In this document: positions 1-33,862 of the stretch, one piece after another | How the letters are laid out: each line of letters begins with the position of its first letter | Numbering within the stretch: position 1 is the first letter of the stretch | Translations under genes and position numbers: made by a program | Assembly (NCBI RefSeq): GCF_024362695.1 | Contig: NC_065433.1 | Span: forward strand, 25,515,700 to 25,579,699 | Source of the DNA: Pectinophora gossypiella | Lineage: Eukaryota; Arthropoda; Insecta; Lepidoptera; Gelechiidae | Length of the DNA stretch: 64,000 bases | Direction: 5' to 3' | Notes under the pieces: generated by a model | The model's database searches: none | Told to the model about the DNA's origin: nothing | The model's input: only the letters and a program-made list of their open reading frames with translations

Positions 1-490
1 GACCTAAGTAATAGTATTGTGCCTAAGCCGAATAGTTATTTATTGATCACGTTATGAATGCAATATATTATTATACGCTACAGTTGACAGCTTTAGGATA
101 ATGTTCGAGACGTCTGTGACTGTTCTAGGCTGGAAATACGCACCCCAATGCCTTAACGAAGTGCAAATTAACCCCTTAATTCCTCTGAAATATACAAAAA
201 AGTCAGAATGTTAATGTGTAAATACCCTATGTATTTTGGGTCATTATAATCCAGTTCTCGTTAATGTTGTATAATTGTTGTCTAAATTAAATTTGTAAGT
301 CTAGTCTTTGCAGAAGAGTAGTTCTACGCCGGTACACATATACCATAGTCTTATTCTAGTCGAGATTTCACATTCCTTCAAACATGTATTGTTTTGTATT
401 TTATGGATTTTATAACTGTGCTCTCTGAATTCATTTTGAAAACCCAGTGCACACTACGTATTTTAACAACATTAGATAACCTCACAACTA
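1..490. other. Intergenic DNA, nothing recognised
   Basis: AT-rich sequence with no open frame, splice-flanked exon or repeat that I recognise. Confidence 0.5.
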
Positions 491-876
491 TACAGGGTGT
501 TAGTGACATCGTAACGAATACTGAGGAGATTCATCAGACCATGATTCTGAGTTAATTAATATCAAGTGGAATTTTCCGTCGCAAATTCATGTTTTTTTAG
601 TTTTTATTTCAATTCTATACTTTATACTTTTGCGATGGAAAATTCCACTTGATATTAACTCAGAATAATGAGCTAAATCAGCCCCCTCAGTATTCGTTAC
701 GATATCACTTACACCCCAAACCAGTAAATACAGTAGCCATACAAGTACGTATCGGTGTTAGTGACACCGTAACGCGACGCTTGCGTTTGCGAGGGAAAAT
801 TCCACTTGATATCAACTCAGAATCATGCCTGAATCATCGCTCAAAGTTTTCGTTACGATGTCACTAACACCCTGTA
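491..876. repeat. Two adjacent palindromic MITE-like elements (CACCCTGTA ends)
   Basis: The block starts with TACAGGGTGTTAGTGACATC and ends with the reverse complement of the same end. An inner pair of arms (about 543-587 and 632-667) carries the TCAAGTGGAATTTTCCGTCGC segment in both orientations. A second GGTGTTAGTGACACCG end near 754 shows that two inverted-repeat units (about 491-718 and 752-876) lie side by side. No protein is encoded. The same ends recur near 13.5, 18.9, 21.6 and 54.9 kb, so this is a dispersed non-autonomous family. The family name is unknown to me. Confidence 0.75.
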
Positions 877-992
877 TAGTTGGAGGTACATCCATCGCAA
901 GATAAACTAAGTACCCATACCTCACCGAGTTTTGTATAGTTGGAGGTACATCCATCGCAAGATAAACTAAGTACCCATACCTCACCGAGTTT
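873..992. repeat. Perfect 60-bp tandem duplication
   Basis: A 60-bp unit beginning TGTATAGTTGGAGG occurs at 873-932 and is repeated without any mismatch that I can see at 933-992. The first copy starts inside the end of the preceding MITE, so the duplication arose after or during that insertion. Confidence 0.9.
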
Positions 993-3609
993 TCCCGAGT
1001 TTATTTTTCGTTCAGACAGTCGAAGGCCTAAGCTGTGGGTACTTTTTTGTCCGCGATCTTATTATGTTGTAACTCGTGTTACTACTAAGCCTAAGAGGCT
1101 TCAAATCTTATTAATCGGCAACTGCTAGTGGAAATTTTGGAAAATATTATACTTATAAATTCTATTATGTGCATTTGTATAAAACAAACATAAATTATCA
1201 TGGGCAGTAAAGTGTTCATGATATTATAAATATATTTATAACAAATCTTTAGGAGTTGAGCATAGTTAAAAATTGTGTTACCTCTATTATAACAGCTACA
1301 GTTGCATAAAATGTATCATGTATTTTTTATTTATAAGCACAAGGATATTATTTATAAATGATTATAAATTAAATGCGCTTGTTAATATTGACTTCTGAAT
1401 TTTTTATTTCTACATATTTAATTTAGTTTATCTGTACATGAGTCGTCGTCAAGTTGTAAATTATTTTAAAGTGAGTAGGTTTAATTATCATAGACGTGAC
1501 CTAAAGGTAGAAGCAATAAATAAAACTCATATTAAAATGCAATGGTGATTATATTTTTCTCCAAAATTAAATAATGCATATAACATGAAAAAAAAACTCT
1601 CAACTCAGGTATAATTGTGGAATTACTTTCACAAATCCATGTCGAAAGAAATCGATCGTATACATAGGGCGTATATCGGAACAAAAACAGCTATAACAGT
1701 TTCAATGGTAACTGTGTAATTATATAAATCATCTCTAGAAAACTAGTGAAAAGAAAATACAAAACCCTCCGTTACAGAGGTGCTGCAAACCGTTATTTTT
1801 CATCAATTGTGAAAATTCATTACCTAAGTTGACACGAGAAGGGCTTCTTGCCGCAAAGCACTGTCAAAGATTCATAAAAAACTAGGCAATATGTTTTAAC
1901 AGTGCGTTGCGGCGACGCAATACACCGCAAATTGTAGACAAGCTTCAGTTTTCGCCCTTATTAACCAATTTTATTAGAATAACATAACATCACGCCCAGG
2001 CAGAAGTGTGTACTGCAGCCTCCCCTCGCCGGTTGCGTCCCTAATAGGGGGCGAGCCTATTGCCATTAACCGGGCAAAAGTCCTGGAAACCACGTGATGT
2101 CAATTATCTACGATCCAAACATTATTATATTATTCGACAAAAGCCCCCCTTGTAAATAAAAATGTATCAATTTCTTTCCACACAACTGTTTCCCTTACAT
2201 CACATACATACATCTTCCATATTATAGATTACACGTAATAACATATGATAATTCAATTAACTACTTGATCATTAAAATGTTTTTGTTTAAAGACATCTGT
2301 CGCTAGGTTTTGAATGTTGCGCATATCAAGCAACGTTTCTTGATCCATTCAACCTTGATCCAAAATCCATCCATTAGGTATAAATTATGAAAAAGTTATT
2401 GTATAAATATGGTACACACGTCGTACAATTACTAAAAATATGGTGGATGGCTTGACCAACCGGTGGTGTGGTCTGCGCATGCCTCTTGGGTGGATACATG
2501 TGGAGATATTTTTTTTTTAATTAATCATGGAATAGTAAACATGTTTCATCAATAGTCCTGTGAAATTAAATTTCTGGTTGCCCACAGTCGATCAATTTTA
2601 TGCAGCTACTACGTTTTCTGAAGTCCCAGCCAATGAGAGGCGAAGGCGCTACGCTGACCCAGTAATATGCGCATCTGCCTAGCGACCGTGACGCCTAAAC
2701 ATAAGACAATCTTTACCTACTTCCCTTGTACAATTAAACGGAATAAATTAACAACGGTTGTACTATAATCTGCACTAAATTAAAGTAAGAAAAACCTATG
2801 TCCAATGTTAAAACATGAGGCACTTGACTGTGTTCGAAAAGTATGAGTAATAAATTATAACTATATTGGGTAATAGATAGACACAGGGTTACAGTTCATC
2901 TAAAGTCTTTAGTGATTTGGGCCCGCCTGCTATCGATTACTTATTTTAATATAATTGTAGCGAAACTGGAATAACTATTTACGAATGATAATGAAGAAAG
3001 ACATTCAAAAGAGTTTACGTTGTGTACACGTTGTATGAGTAGTTATTGTGATGCAAAACGAATCCAATTCACAAAAGAGTACATAAATTCTATCAACGAT
3101 ATAAAATGATCCATGTGATAATATAGTTGTGGTTACCAAGTGCCGCGATAAGAAATCAGGCAAAGATTTGAACATTCGCTAACATCGTGTATAATGTTTT
3201 CTATCAATTATCAAATAAACACTTCAGTATTTAAAAGAATTGCTAATCTGAGATGTTGAGTGTCATGAAATCGTGACATTACACGTTAAAATAAAAAAAT
3301 ATGTATAAATTATACAACTATGAAACTAGTATAAAAGCAATAGGCAAGCTTCGATTGAGTTTAATAGATAAGATTAAATAAAGTTATTAATTAGTTAAAG
3401 CCTATGCTAATTCGTTATGTATAAAATATACAGGTATTCGCTGTCGGAAATGAAGTATTTTAAAAATAAAATATACCATCTCAGAAAAGCAAATTCGACT
3501 AGCTTGGTCAAAACACGACCGCTCTATATCAGTGCTACTGCTAAAGTCAGAAATCGGGCAAACTCAGAATACCTAGGCAGGCACTTGCTTGAATTAGTTC
3601 AGTGATTGT
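993..3609. other. Intergenic DNA with one SINE fragment
   Basis: No gene is visible. A repeat fragment at about 1978-2115 (AACATAACATCACGCCC through GGGGGCGAGCCTATTGCC) matches copies near 6.7, 17.9 and 21.7 kb. The rest is AT-rich unique-looking DNA. Confidence 0.5.
1978..2115 (+). repeat. Interspersed retroposon fragment (CATCACGCC / GGGGGCGAGCC family)
   Basis: Contains the blocks AACATAACATCACGCC, GGCAGAAGTGTGTA and TAGGGGGCGAGCCTATTGCC, which recur in the same order at about 17870-18030 and in part at 6711-6830 and 21652-21722. It is a short non-coding interspersed repeat, probably a SINE or LINE tail. Confidence 0.65.
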
Positions 3610-3611
3610 TA

Positions 3612-3641
3612 TACACTTCTCATCAAAAAAATCGAAACACC
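3612..3641 (+). repeat. Left terminal inverted repeat of the Tc1-like element
   Basis: TACACTTCTCATC followed by an A-run and ATCGAAACAC; it matches the reverse complement of 5222-5251. Flanked by TA at 3610-3611. Confidence 0.92.
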
Positions 3642-3883
3642 TTGCAAGTTTACGTTTTGTCAGGATTATCAGAAAAATGTGTACATTTAGGAATAAATGT
3701 TAAATGTCGTTTAATAGTGAGTAATATGAGCTTATCAAATCTTAATGTTAATGTTCTAAATTTAAATGAATTTTTCATAGGTTTCGTATTTTGTTAAATG
3801 AGTCATTTTTATTCCGTATGGAGTATAAAGGAAATGGATAAAACAACACACGTAAATGAAAAAAAAAGCTAAAAAACGTTTAT

Positions 3884-4912
3884 TTAATAACTTGTATTCC
3901 CTCCCCGAGCTCTAATTACTGCTTCCATACGGTTCTTCATCGATCGGATGAGAGTCACGATCACATGCTGTGGTATATTGTCCCATTTCTCTTGGATTGC
4001 ATCTTGCAGCTGGCTAAGTGTTTCTGGGGCAGGATCTCTTGCTCGAATTCGTCTCTTTAATTCATCCCACAGATGTTCAATGGGATTCATGTCCGGGCTT
4101 CTTGCTGGCCATTCCATAATAGAGATATCGACTTCGTTAAGATAATCTCGTACGACGCCCGCGGTGTGAGCCCTAGCATTGTCGTGCATGAATATGAAGC
4201 CGTTGCCAATAAAATGTGCATAGGGCATCACATGAGGCTCGAGACACTCTTCGACGTACCGATGACAGTTTAGTGCAGGCAGACGTGGCCCAGACACGAA
4301 AGCAAGCTCTGTCTTACCGTCGGCGCTGATTCCTCCCCAAACCGTCCACGAACCGCCACCATAGCTGACCTTTTCTTCAATGCAGCATTGTGCATAGCGT
4401 TCTCCGTCTCTTCTGTAGACCTTGTTCCTTCCGTTGTTACCATACAGCATAATTTTACACTCATCAGAAAAGAGAACTTTGCTCCACTGTAGGTATGACC
4501 AATTTAGGTGCTCACGTGCAAAGTTAAGGCGCGCTCTTCGATGGTCTACAGTTAATTTCGGCCCATTTGCTGGCTTATGCGGTACCAGTCCACGATCCTT
4601 CAACCTTCTTCTAATTGTAGAGTCACTTACAGCCACCCTTCGTACAACACGAAGCCGTTGCTGCAGTTGAAAAGCGTTAAGGCGTCGATTTCTTAAAGAA
4701 GTTGTTACAATAAATCGATCATCTCGCTCAGAAGTGACCCGATTCCTGCCAGATCCTGAACGGCGCGTGAACAAACCAGTCTCCCGATAACGTTTATAGA
4801 CTCTATGAACAGATGATAGGCTTAGATGCAGTCTTGCAGCCACAACACGCTGACTAAGGCCAGAATCCAGCAATGCCACAACTTGGGCGGCTTCTGTGGG
4901 CGAAGTATCCAT
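3884..4912 (-). CDS. Tc1-family transposase (DD34E)
   Basis: A 342-residue transposase that would bind the element's inverted repeats in the nucleus and cut and paste it into TA sites. Residues 1-115 hold two helix-turn-helix-like segments (a Psq/paired-type start with the GLSQRVVAARLHLS stretch, then a second near residues 75-105) with the GSGRN linker. The catalytic triad is visible as D150 in FSDE, D244 in HDNARAH and E279 in NPIEHLWDEL, with 34 residues between the last two: the DD34E spacing of Tc1 elements. Length is normal for the family. The TAA stop at 3884-3886 overlaps an AATAAA signal (3879-3884), a compact arrangement common in these elements. No frameshift or stop is seen. The ATG at 4910-4912 is the natural start. 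Confidence 0.95.
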   Translation of the reverse strand: MDTSPTEAAQVVALLDSGLSQRVVAARLHLSLSSVHRVYKRYRETGLFTRRSGSGRNRVTSERDDRFIVTTSLRNRRLNAFQLQQRLRVVRRVAVSDSTIRRRLKDRGLVPHKPANGPKLTVDHRRARLNFAREHLNWSYLQWSKVLFSDECKIMLYGNNGRNKVYRRDGERYAQCCIEEKVSYGGGSWTVWGGISADGKTELAFVSGPRLPALNCHRYVEECLEPHVMPYAHFIGNGFIFMHDNARAHTAGVVRDYLNEVDISIMEWPARSPDMNPIEHLWDELKRRIRARDPAPETLSQLQDAIQEKWDNIPQHVIVTLIRSMKNRMEAVIRARGGNTSY

Positions 4913-5221
4913 ACGTTTTAGAAAAAAAACCTTTTTTCAGACGTCCCAAAGTCACAGTATTGAAATAAAAAACAAAAAGTTTAAGGATAGGCGCCAATTT
5001 TTAGTTTTTAAACGCTAAATGTACTCCAACCCTAAACACACATTTGTCTCAAAACAGTGATTCATTTCGTTTATAAGATAAACAAATGAAATTCTAATTT
5101 TGAATTTAGAATTTTCGCTTATTACTGTAATGGCCAAACTGCCAGCTATACATTTATGTATTTTTTTTCATCGTATGAATTCTTTTTTGTGTTAAATTCG
5201 GACAGAAACAATGAAAACGGA

Positions 5222-5251
5222 AGTGTTTCGATTTTTTTGATGAGAAGTGTA
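5222..5251 (-). repeat. Right terminal inverted repeat of the Tc1-like element
   Basis: AGTGTTTCGAT, a T-run, then GATGAGAAGTGTA, the reverse complement of the left end, followed by TA at 5252-5253. Confidence 0.92.
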
Positions 5252-5253
5252 TA

Positions 5254-6359
5254 TTTATATACTATAAGTATTTATTTTCATACGAACTAATAAACGTTGA
5301 ACCAAATCAATCCAAAACAGTATCTATTTTATTTACAAAGATCGGAACTTAGTGTCTAACGAAGTTAATTACAGACAATAATATTTATTTTCTCAAAATT
5401 TTAACAGCGTTATTTGTGTAACTACAACATATATTTTAAATTTTTACTTACCTAACAATTCTTCCCGATCTAAATTAGTCCGGTCCATTCCTTGAGACTT
5501 GATATGACATATTGAATACAAATTATATTTACTTTCTGTGGAAATTAAAAGCGTTCGACCTTATTTATCACATAACAGCTTGTGTACGGTTTCTAAGCTG
5601 ACCATTGTATTAAGAGCCTGTACCGTTTCATATTTAAACCATATAAACAAAATACATTTACAAAAGTAGCATAGAAAAATAATGAAAGCAAAAATATAAG
5701 TAGTCATATTCTTGTTATACTATTATTAAAATAAAAAGTTTATTTTATTTTTAATAATAATATACTCTCCAATCCAACTTCAGCAGTACTATTACCTATT
5801 TTTATAATTATAATTTTAAAATGCGCTAATCTACATTATACATATACATAATATACATACAGTTGTGTTTACACATAATATGGGTACCAGCTTCACTGTA
5901 GGAGTGACACCGCGGTTGATATTGGGCCTGAAATAATAATTTACTTTAATTAATTGTGAGAATTTTCCCATGACTTGATTGGTAGTGCCAAGCAGTAGTG
6001 CCTAGGGAAAGAAGAGAATTATTCTCTTTCGACTGCAACGGTGATGTGAGTTCTAGTAAGTATGGTCCATTTTGTAAATGATTTTTAAGTATACACCCGT
6101 ATTACTGTCGGGGTAGGCAGAACCATAAGTCATCAACCCTCATTTCCGCACGACTGGCGTTGGGAAAATTGGTTTTAACTAGTTTTTAGTAGATAAAGAG
6201 TAGCAAGGACTTGTTTTTTGTCTTTCTCACATTTGTTTCCCATAGCTCATTATTTTCTAGACGGACCACAGACTGTGTACTTTGCGCGGGGAGTGCTATA
6301 AGAACGAACATCCTTTATTATCTTTTTATTTTAAAAATATGTGGCTTACCCGCCAGCGT
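5254..6359. other. DNA downstream of PI4K2; likely includes its 3' UTR
   Basis: No coding sequence is seen. The side next to 6359 should be the PI4K2 3' untranslated region; a minus-strand AATAAA lies at 6314-6319, 41 nt after the stop, but other sites further left are equally possible. Confidence 0.4.
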
Positions 6360-30056
<23,697 letters not shown>

Positions 30057-30804
30057 GAGTAATGTTACAAATTAAATCTCTGCAGAGCCTCATTTAAGTC
30101 TTTGTTTCACAATCATTTACACAAACACTTTTGACTTGACTTCATTCACAGAGTGACACATAGATTATAGAACGAAGTGATTGACAAAATGGATATAAAG
30201 CATAAACAAATCTTTGGTTCACTTCGCTTGTCTGATCAAAGGCAAACTGTCATACAGCCTTGTAGTGCCTATTAAAAACAATTTAAAAGTTGTGATTTGC
30301 ATTGGTCTATTTTTGAGAGATGTAGATTTTATTCGACACTAACGGTAAAATAAATTACTTGAGGTATAGACTGAAACACTTATTGACATACAAAATCCTT
30401 TCTGTATATTATTTCTTGCTTTTTCTTTTGCACCGGTCTAAGTCATAGAGATAGGAAATTATATGAACGCGCCAAAGACCTTGTAGGTCTTTGGGAGGCG
30501 CCCTGTTCTACTATATAAACATCATCTTATACAAATATGAGTAGTTTATGAAACAGGTCGTCAATAATCGTTTTGTCTCTTTTCTACTAGTACAAAATTT
30601 CATTTGGTAAGAGAGATAAATACATATTTGTTATTTCTAGTTATGGCAACATTTCAAAGACCTTGTCAACATTTTGTGATGACGTCATAACAACTGTAGG
30701 TACGTGCCATTTTTCGCCATTTTATATGTCCTGTTTCGTGGTACTTCTGCTGTCCAATAGCTGTTTACGTGATCGTATTTTGTGTTTTGCAGATAAATTA
30801 CGAC
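30057..30804. promoter_or_regulatory. Presumed PI4K2 upstream region
   Basis: No TATA box is obvious near the start, as expected for a housekeeping gene. A perfect CRE-type palindrome TGACGTCA lies at 30680-30687, about 625 bp upstream of the ATG. A 33-bp stem-loop (GCGCCAAAGACC ... GGTCTTTGGGAGGCGC) is at 30469-30501. Where transcription starts cannot be read from sequence. Confidence 0.4.
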
Positions 30805-32098
30805 GATCATCATCATCAGCCGTATGACGCCCACTGCTGGCATAGGCCTCCCCCAAGGATCTCCACGACGATCGGTCCTGCGCTGCCCGCATCCAGCGGC
30901 TTCCCGCGACCTTCACCAGATCGTCGGTCCACCTTGTAGCGGGCCTACCCACTGAGCGTCGTCCGACACGTGGTCGCCACTCCAGAACCTTTCCGCCCCA
31001 TCGGCCATCGGTTCTCCTCGCTATGTGTCCTGCCCACTGCCACTTCAGCTTTGCAATTCTTCAAGCTATGTCGGTGACTTTAGTTCTCCTGCGGATCTCC
31101 TCATTTCTGATTCGATCGAGCAGGGAAATACCGAGCATAGCTCTCTCCATTGCCCGCTGAGCGACACCGAGCCTCCTCACGAGACCCATAGTAAGCGGCC
31201 ACGTCTCACTGCCGTAGGTCATCACTGGCAACACGCACTGGTCAAAGACTTTCGTCTTGAGACACTGAGGTATTTTGGACGAGAAGATATTCCGCAGCTT
31301 CCCGAACGCTGCCCATCCGAGTTGGATCCGACGAGAGATCTCTTTCTCGAAGTTGGACTTACCTAACTGGATTATTTGTCCTAGGTAAATGTACTGGTCT
31401 ACAACTTCGAGTGTAACGTTCCCAACCTGAACTGGAGTGGGTGCGACATGGTCGTTGGACATAATTTTTGTCTTTGCCATGTTCATGCTAAGACCCACTC
31501 GTTGGGATGCGTTACTGAGATGCTCGAGCATGGTGTTCAGGTCTTCCAGGGTCTCAGCCATTAGGACTATATCATCGGCAAATCGAAGGTGCGTCAGGTA
31601 CTCGCCGTTGATGTTGATGCCAAATCCTTTCCAGTCCAGAAGCTTAAAAATATCCTCCAATGCAGCAGTGAACAGTTTCGGAGAGATGACATCTCCCTGT
31701 CTCACTCCTCGCTGCAGTTGGATCGGATTAGAGCTCTGGTTCTGTACTCGAACTGACATAGTGGCATTTTGGTAGAGGTCCCTTAGCACTTCGATGTACC
31801 TATGGTCCACTTGGCACCTCTGAAGAGACTGCAACACCGCCCAGGTCTCGATCGAATCAAAGGCTTTCTCATAGTCCACAAACGCCAAGCAAAGTGGCAG
31901 ATTATACTCTTCGGTCTTCTGTATAACCTGCCGCAGCGTATGGATGTGGTCTATGGTGCTAAAGCCTTTTCGGAAACCGGCTTGTTCGGGAGGCTGGAAG
32001 TCGTCAAACCTGCAAGCGAGACGATTCGTAATGACCCTCGAAAACAACTTGTAGACATGGCTCAGAAGCGAGATAGGTCTGTAGTTCTTCAGTAGGGT
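30805..32098 (-). mobile_element. RTE-like non-LTR retrotransposon, 5'-truncated
   Basis: The 3' end (left side) finishes in a (GAT)n-type run, as RTE elements often do. The endonuclease half and start are missing: similarity begins with TLLKNYRPISLLSHVYKLFS near 32098. The remaining reverse transcriptase frame is interrupted by a single stop (see the pseudogene entry). It was inserted upstream of PI4K2. Confidence 0.85.
30809..32098 (-). pseudogene. Reverse transcriptase fragment of the RTE-like element
   Basis: The frame encodes the RT palm and thumb: YRPISLLSHVYKLF, FVDYEKAFDSIETW (first catalytic Asp), GVRQGDVISPKLF, LRFADDIVLM (catalytic DD) and YLGQII. It is followed by the C-terminal region, which ends in GRPATRWTDDL and WMRAAQDRSSWRSLGEAYA. 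A TGA at 31063-31061 splits it. The frame is the same on both sides, and the context (TGA followed by AGAATTGC) suits a CGA-to-TGA change at a CpG. With the 5' part absent, the copy cannot move by itself. Confidence 0.85.
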
Positions 32099-32424
32099 AA
32101 TTACGAGGATATGATTTGCTAAATCGAAGTTGAAGTTGAAAAAAGTGTTATTCAACATGCCCGTGTCTTGTATTGTGCAGTGTGGTGCCAGAAAGGACAG
32201 AAATCAACTCCATTTGTCACTTCATAGGTTAGTACCCCGTATTCATTGAACAATACAAACGATCCTATAGATTTTGATGTTACAACGCAACTGAGCCATG
32301 AATTTGCATTAAACCTTCATATATTTTGAGTAATTTCCATACTACAAGCCGTATTTTTCTTTGTTTTTCAACATCTTATTCGTCATAGTCAAATTTGTGT
32401 TGCGCCAATAATACTAGCTAAGAA

Positions 32425-32720
32425 TCATCATCATCAGCCCATTAACGTCCCCACTGCTGGGGCACGGGCCTGCCCTATGGATGGATAGGGAGATCGGGCC
32501 TTAAACCCTCACGCGGGCCCAGTGCGGATTGATGGTTATTAACGACTGCTAATGCAGCCGGGACCAACGGCTTAACGTGCCTTCCGAAGCACGGAGGAGC
32601 TCGAGATGAAAACTTTTTTTTGTGGTCACCCATCCTATGACCGGCCTCTGCGAAAGTTGCTTTACTTCAACAATCGCAGACCGAGCGCGTTGACCGCTGC
32701 GCCACCGAGCTCCTCAAGCT
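32425..32720 (+). repeat. SINE-like repeat, CCCACTGCTGGGGCACGGGCC subfamily
   Basis: Starts ATCATCATCAGCCCATTAAC, contains ACTGCTGGGGCACGGGCCTG, GATGGATAGGGAGATCGGGC and GGGACCAACGGCTTAACGTG, and ends GCGCCACCGAGCTCCTCAAG. Non-coding. Confidence 0.75.
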
Positions 32721-32933
32721 AAGAATACTAGTTATTATTTTTACGTTAACAGATTTCCAAGAAATTAAAGCTTGAGAAGACGATGGTTAGAGGCTGTTGA
32801 TGTTTAAATTTATATTTAAATTTCAGCCTAGCCTGCATCATCTCACTGCTGACTAGATAGATAAGATATTTTTTTTGTGTGTACGGTATTTGTACAATGG
32901 TATTACTTTTTTTACAATCCATCCCATAGAGAT

Positions 32934-33331
32934 TTTTTTTTGTTTTGGTTTTCCCCGAAGGGTAAGGCAAAGGGAACTATGCCCATACAGCCATGTCTTA
33001 CGTATTTTTTTTCTTGATGATTAATGAAATGATGAAAGGTGATGATGATGAAACCTAAGCCCCCACCCTCGGAGTAGACTCCTACTCCGAACCCCAAACG
33101 AATTAACTCAAAAGTCCGCATAAACTTTCGAGTTATGAAGCGGCTTCCTGGCACGAAGCGAAAATAGGCAGATACACTTTGTTTATTGAATACTCCGATA
33201 TAATAACACTCGCGAATGTCTTCAGACTAACTTAATGCGATCATTAACCACAAAACACCACTTCGTTTTAATTATTTAGATTATTCAATGAAGAAAGCAA
33301 CTATCCCGTTCCCGTTTCCCGCCAAAAAGCC
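32934..33331 (-). mobile_element. Poly(A)-tailed SINE-like retroposon, copy 2
   Basis: Reverse-oriented copy of 9686-10085, flanked by a perfect 15-bp target duplication CCATCCCATAGAGAT (32919-32933 and 33332-33346). Only about a dozen differences over 398 bp separate it from copy 1, so the family was active recently. Confidence 0.9.
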
Positions 33332-33539
33332 CCATCCCATAGAGATAGGAAATTATATGGAGGCGCCCTGTTCTACTATACGTTATCACAACACGTTTAT
33401 ACTATCTATCATTCAACTACATATTATTATGTACTTATTGAACTTAGTACATACTTAGACTGTAGTTATTTTATGTCGAAACAATTATGAGTTGTACACG
33501 TTTTATATAAGTAAATGATTATTATCTTTGATTTCAGGC

Positions 33540-33862
33540 ATTAAATCCAAAAGTGTCGACTGGATTTACATGAAAAGGTATATCAAATAATTTTCTTTTT
33601 TATATTTTTAACATGATACCTATACATAATATAGAGTGTATAATTCAATCAGGTACACAATGCACTTAAATCAGATATATTTTAGTACATACACTATTTT
33701 AACATTATTATTAAACTTTATTTCAGTCAGTTCAAGAAGACGAGATGAAAAATTTAAAAGAAAAGCTGAACAAGTCACGCCTCAAGATCAAACGACTTAA
33801 TGAAAAAAAATCGAAGAAAATTAGAAAGATAGCCAATTCGAAGGATATATCTGCGGAATAAA
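33540..33862 (+). pseudogene. Possible spliced coiled-coil remnant
   Basis: Two exon-like pieces: 33540-33576, after TGATTTCAG and before GTATAT, and 33727-33862, after TTTATTTCAG. The second is open to a TAA and reads MKNLKEKLNKSRLKIKRLNE and a lysine-rich end, a coiled-coil-like stretch of the kind seen after THAP domains. The open frame of the first piece does not join the open frame of the second, so this is at best a broken gene or a chance pattern. Confidence 0.2.

Larger units (their letters stand above)
3612..5251 (-). mobile_element. Tc1-like DNA transposon, apparently complete
   Basis: About 1.64 kb bounded by near-perfect inverted repeats of about 29 bp (TACACTTCTCATCAAAAAAA and onward at 3612, its reverse complement ending at 5251). 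TA dinucleotides at 3610-3611 and 5252-5253 fit the TA target-site duplication typical of Tc1/mariner elements. It carries one uninterrupted 342-codon transposase gene on the minus strand and nothing else. Both ends, the target duplication and the catalytic residues are present, so it may be, or recently was, autonomous. Confidence 0.93.

Noticed and set aside
31437..32095. Plus-strand open frames of 97-112 codons across the retrotransposon
   Set aside because: Antisense shadows of the reverse transcriptase frame on the minus strand.
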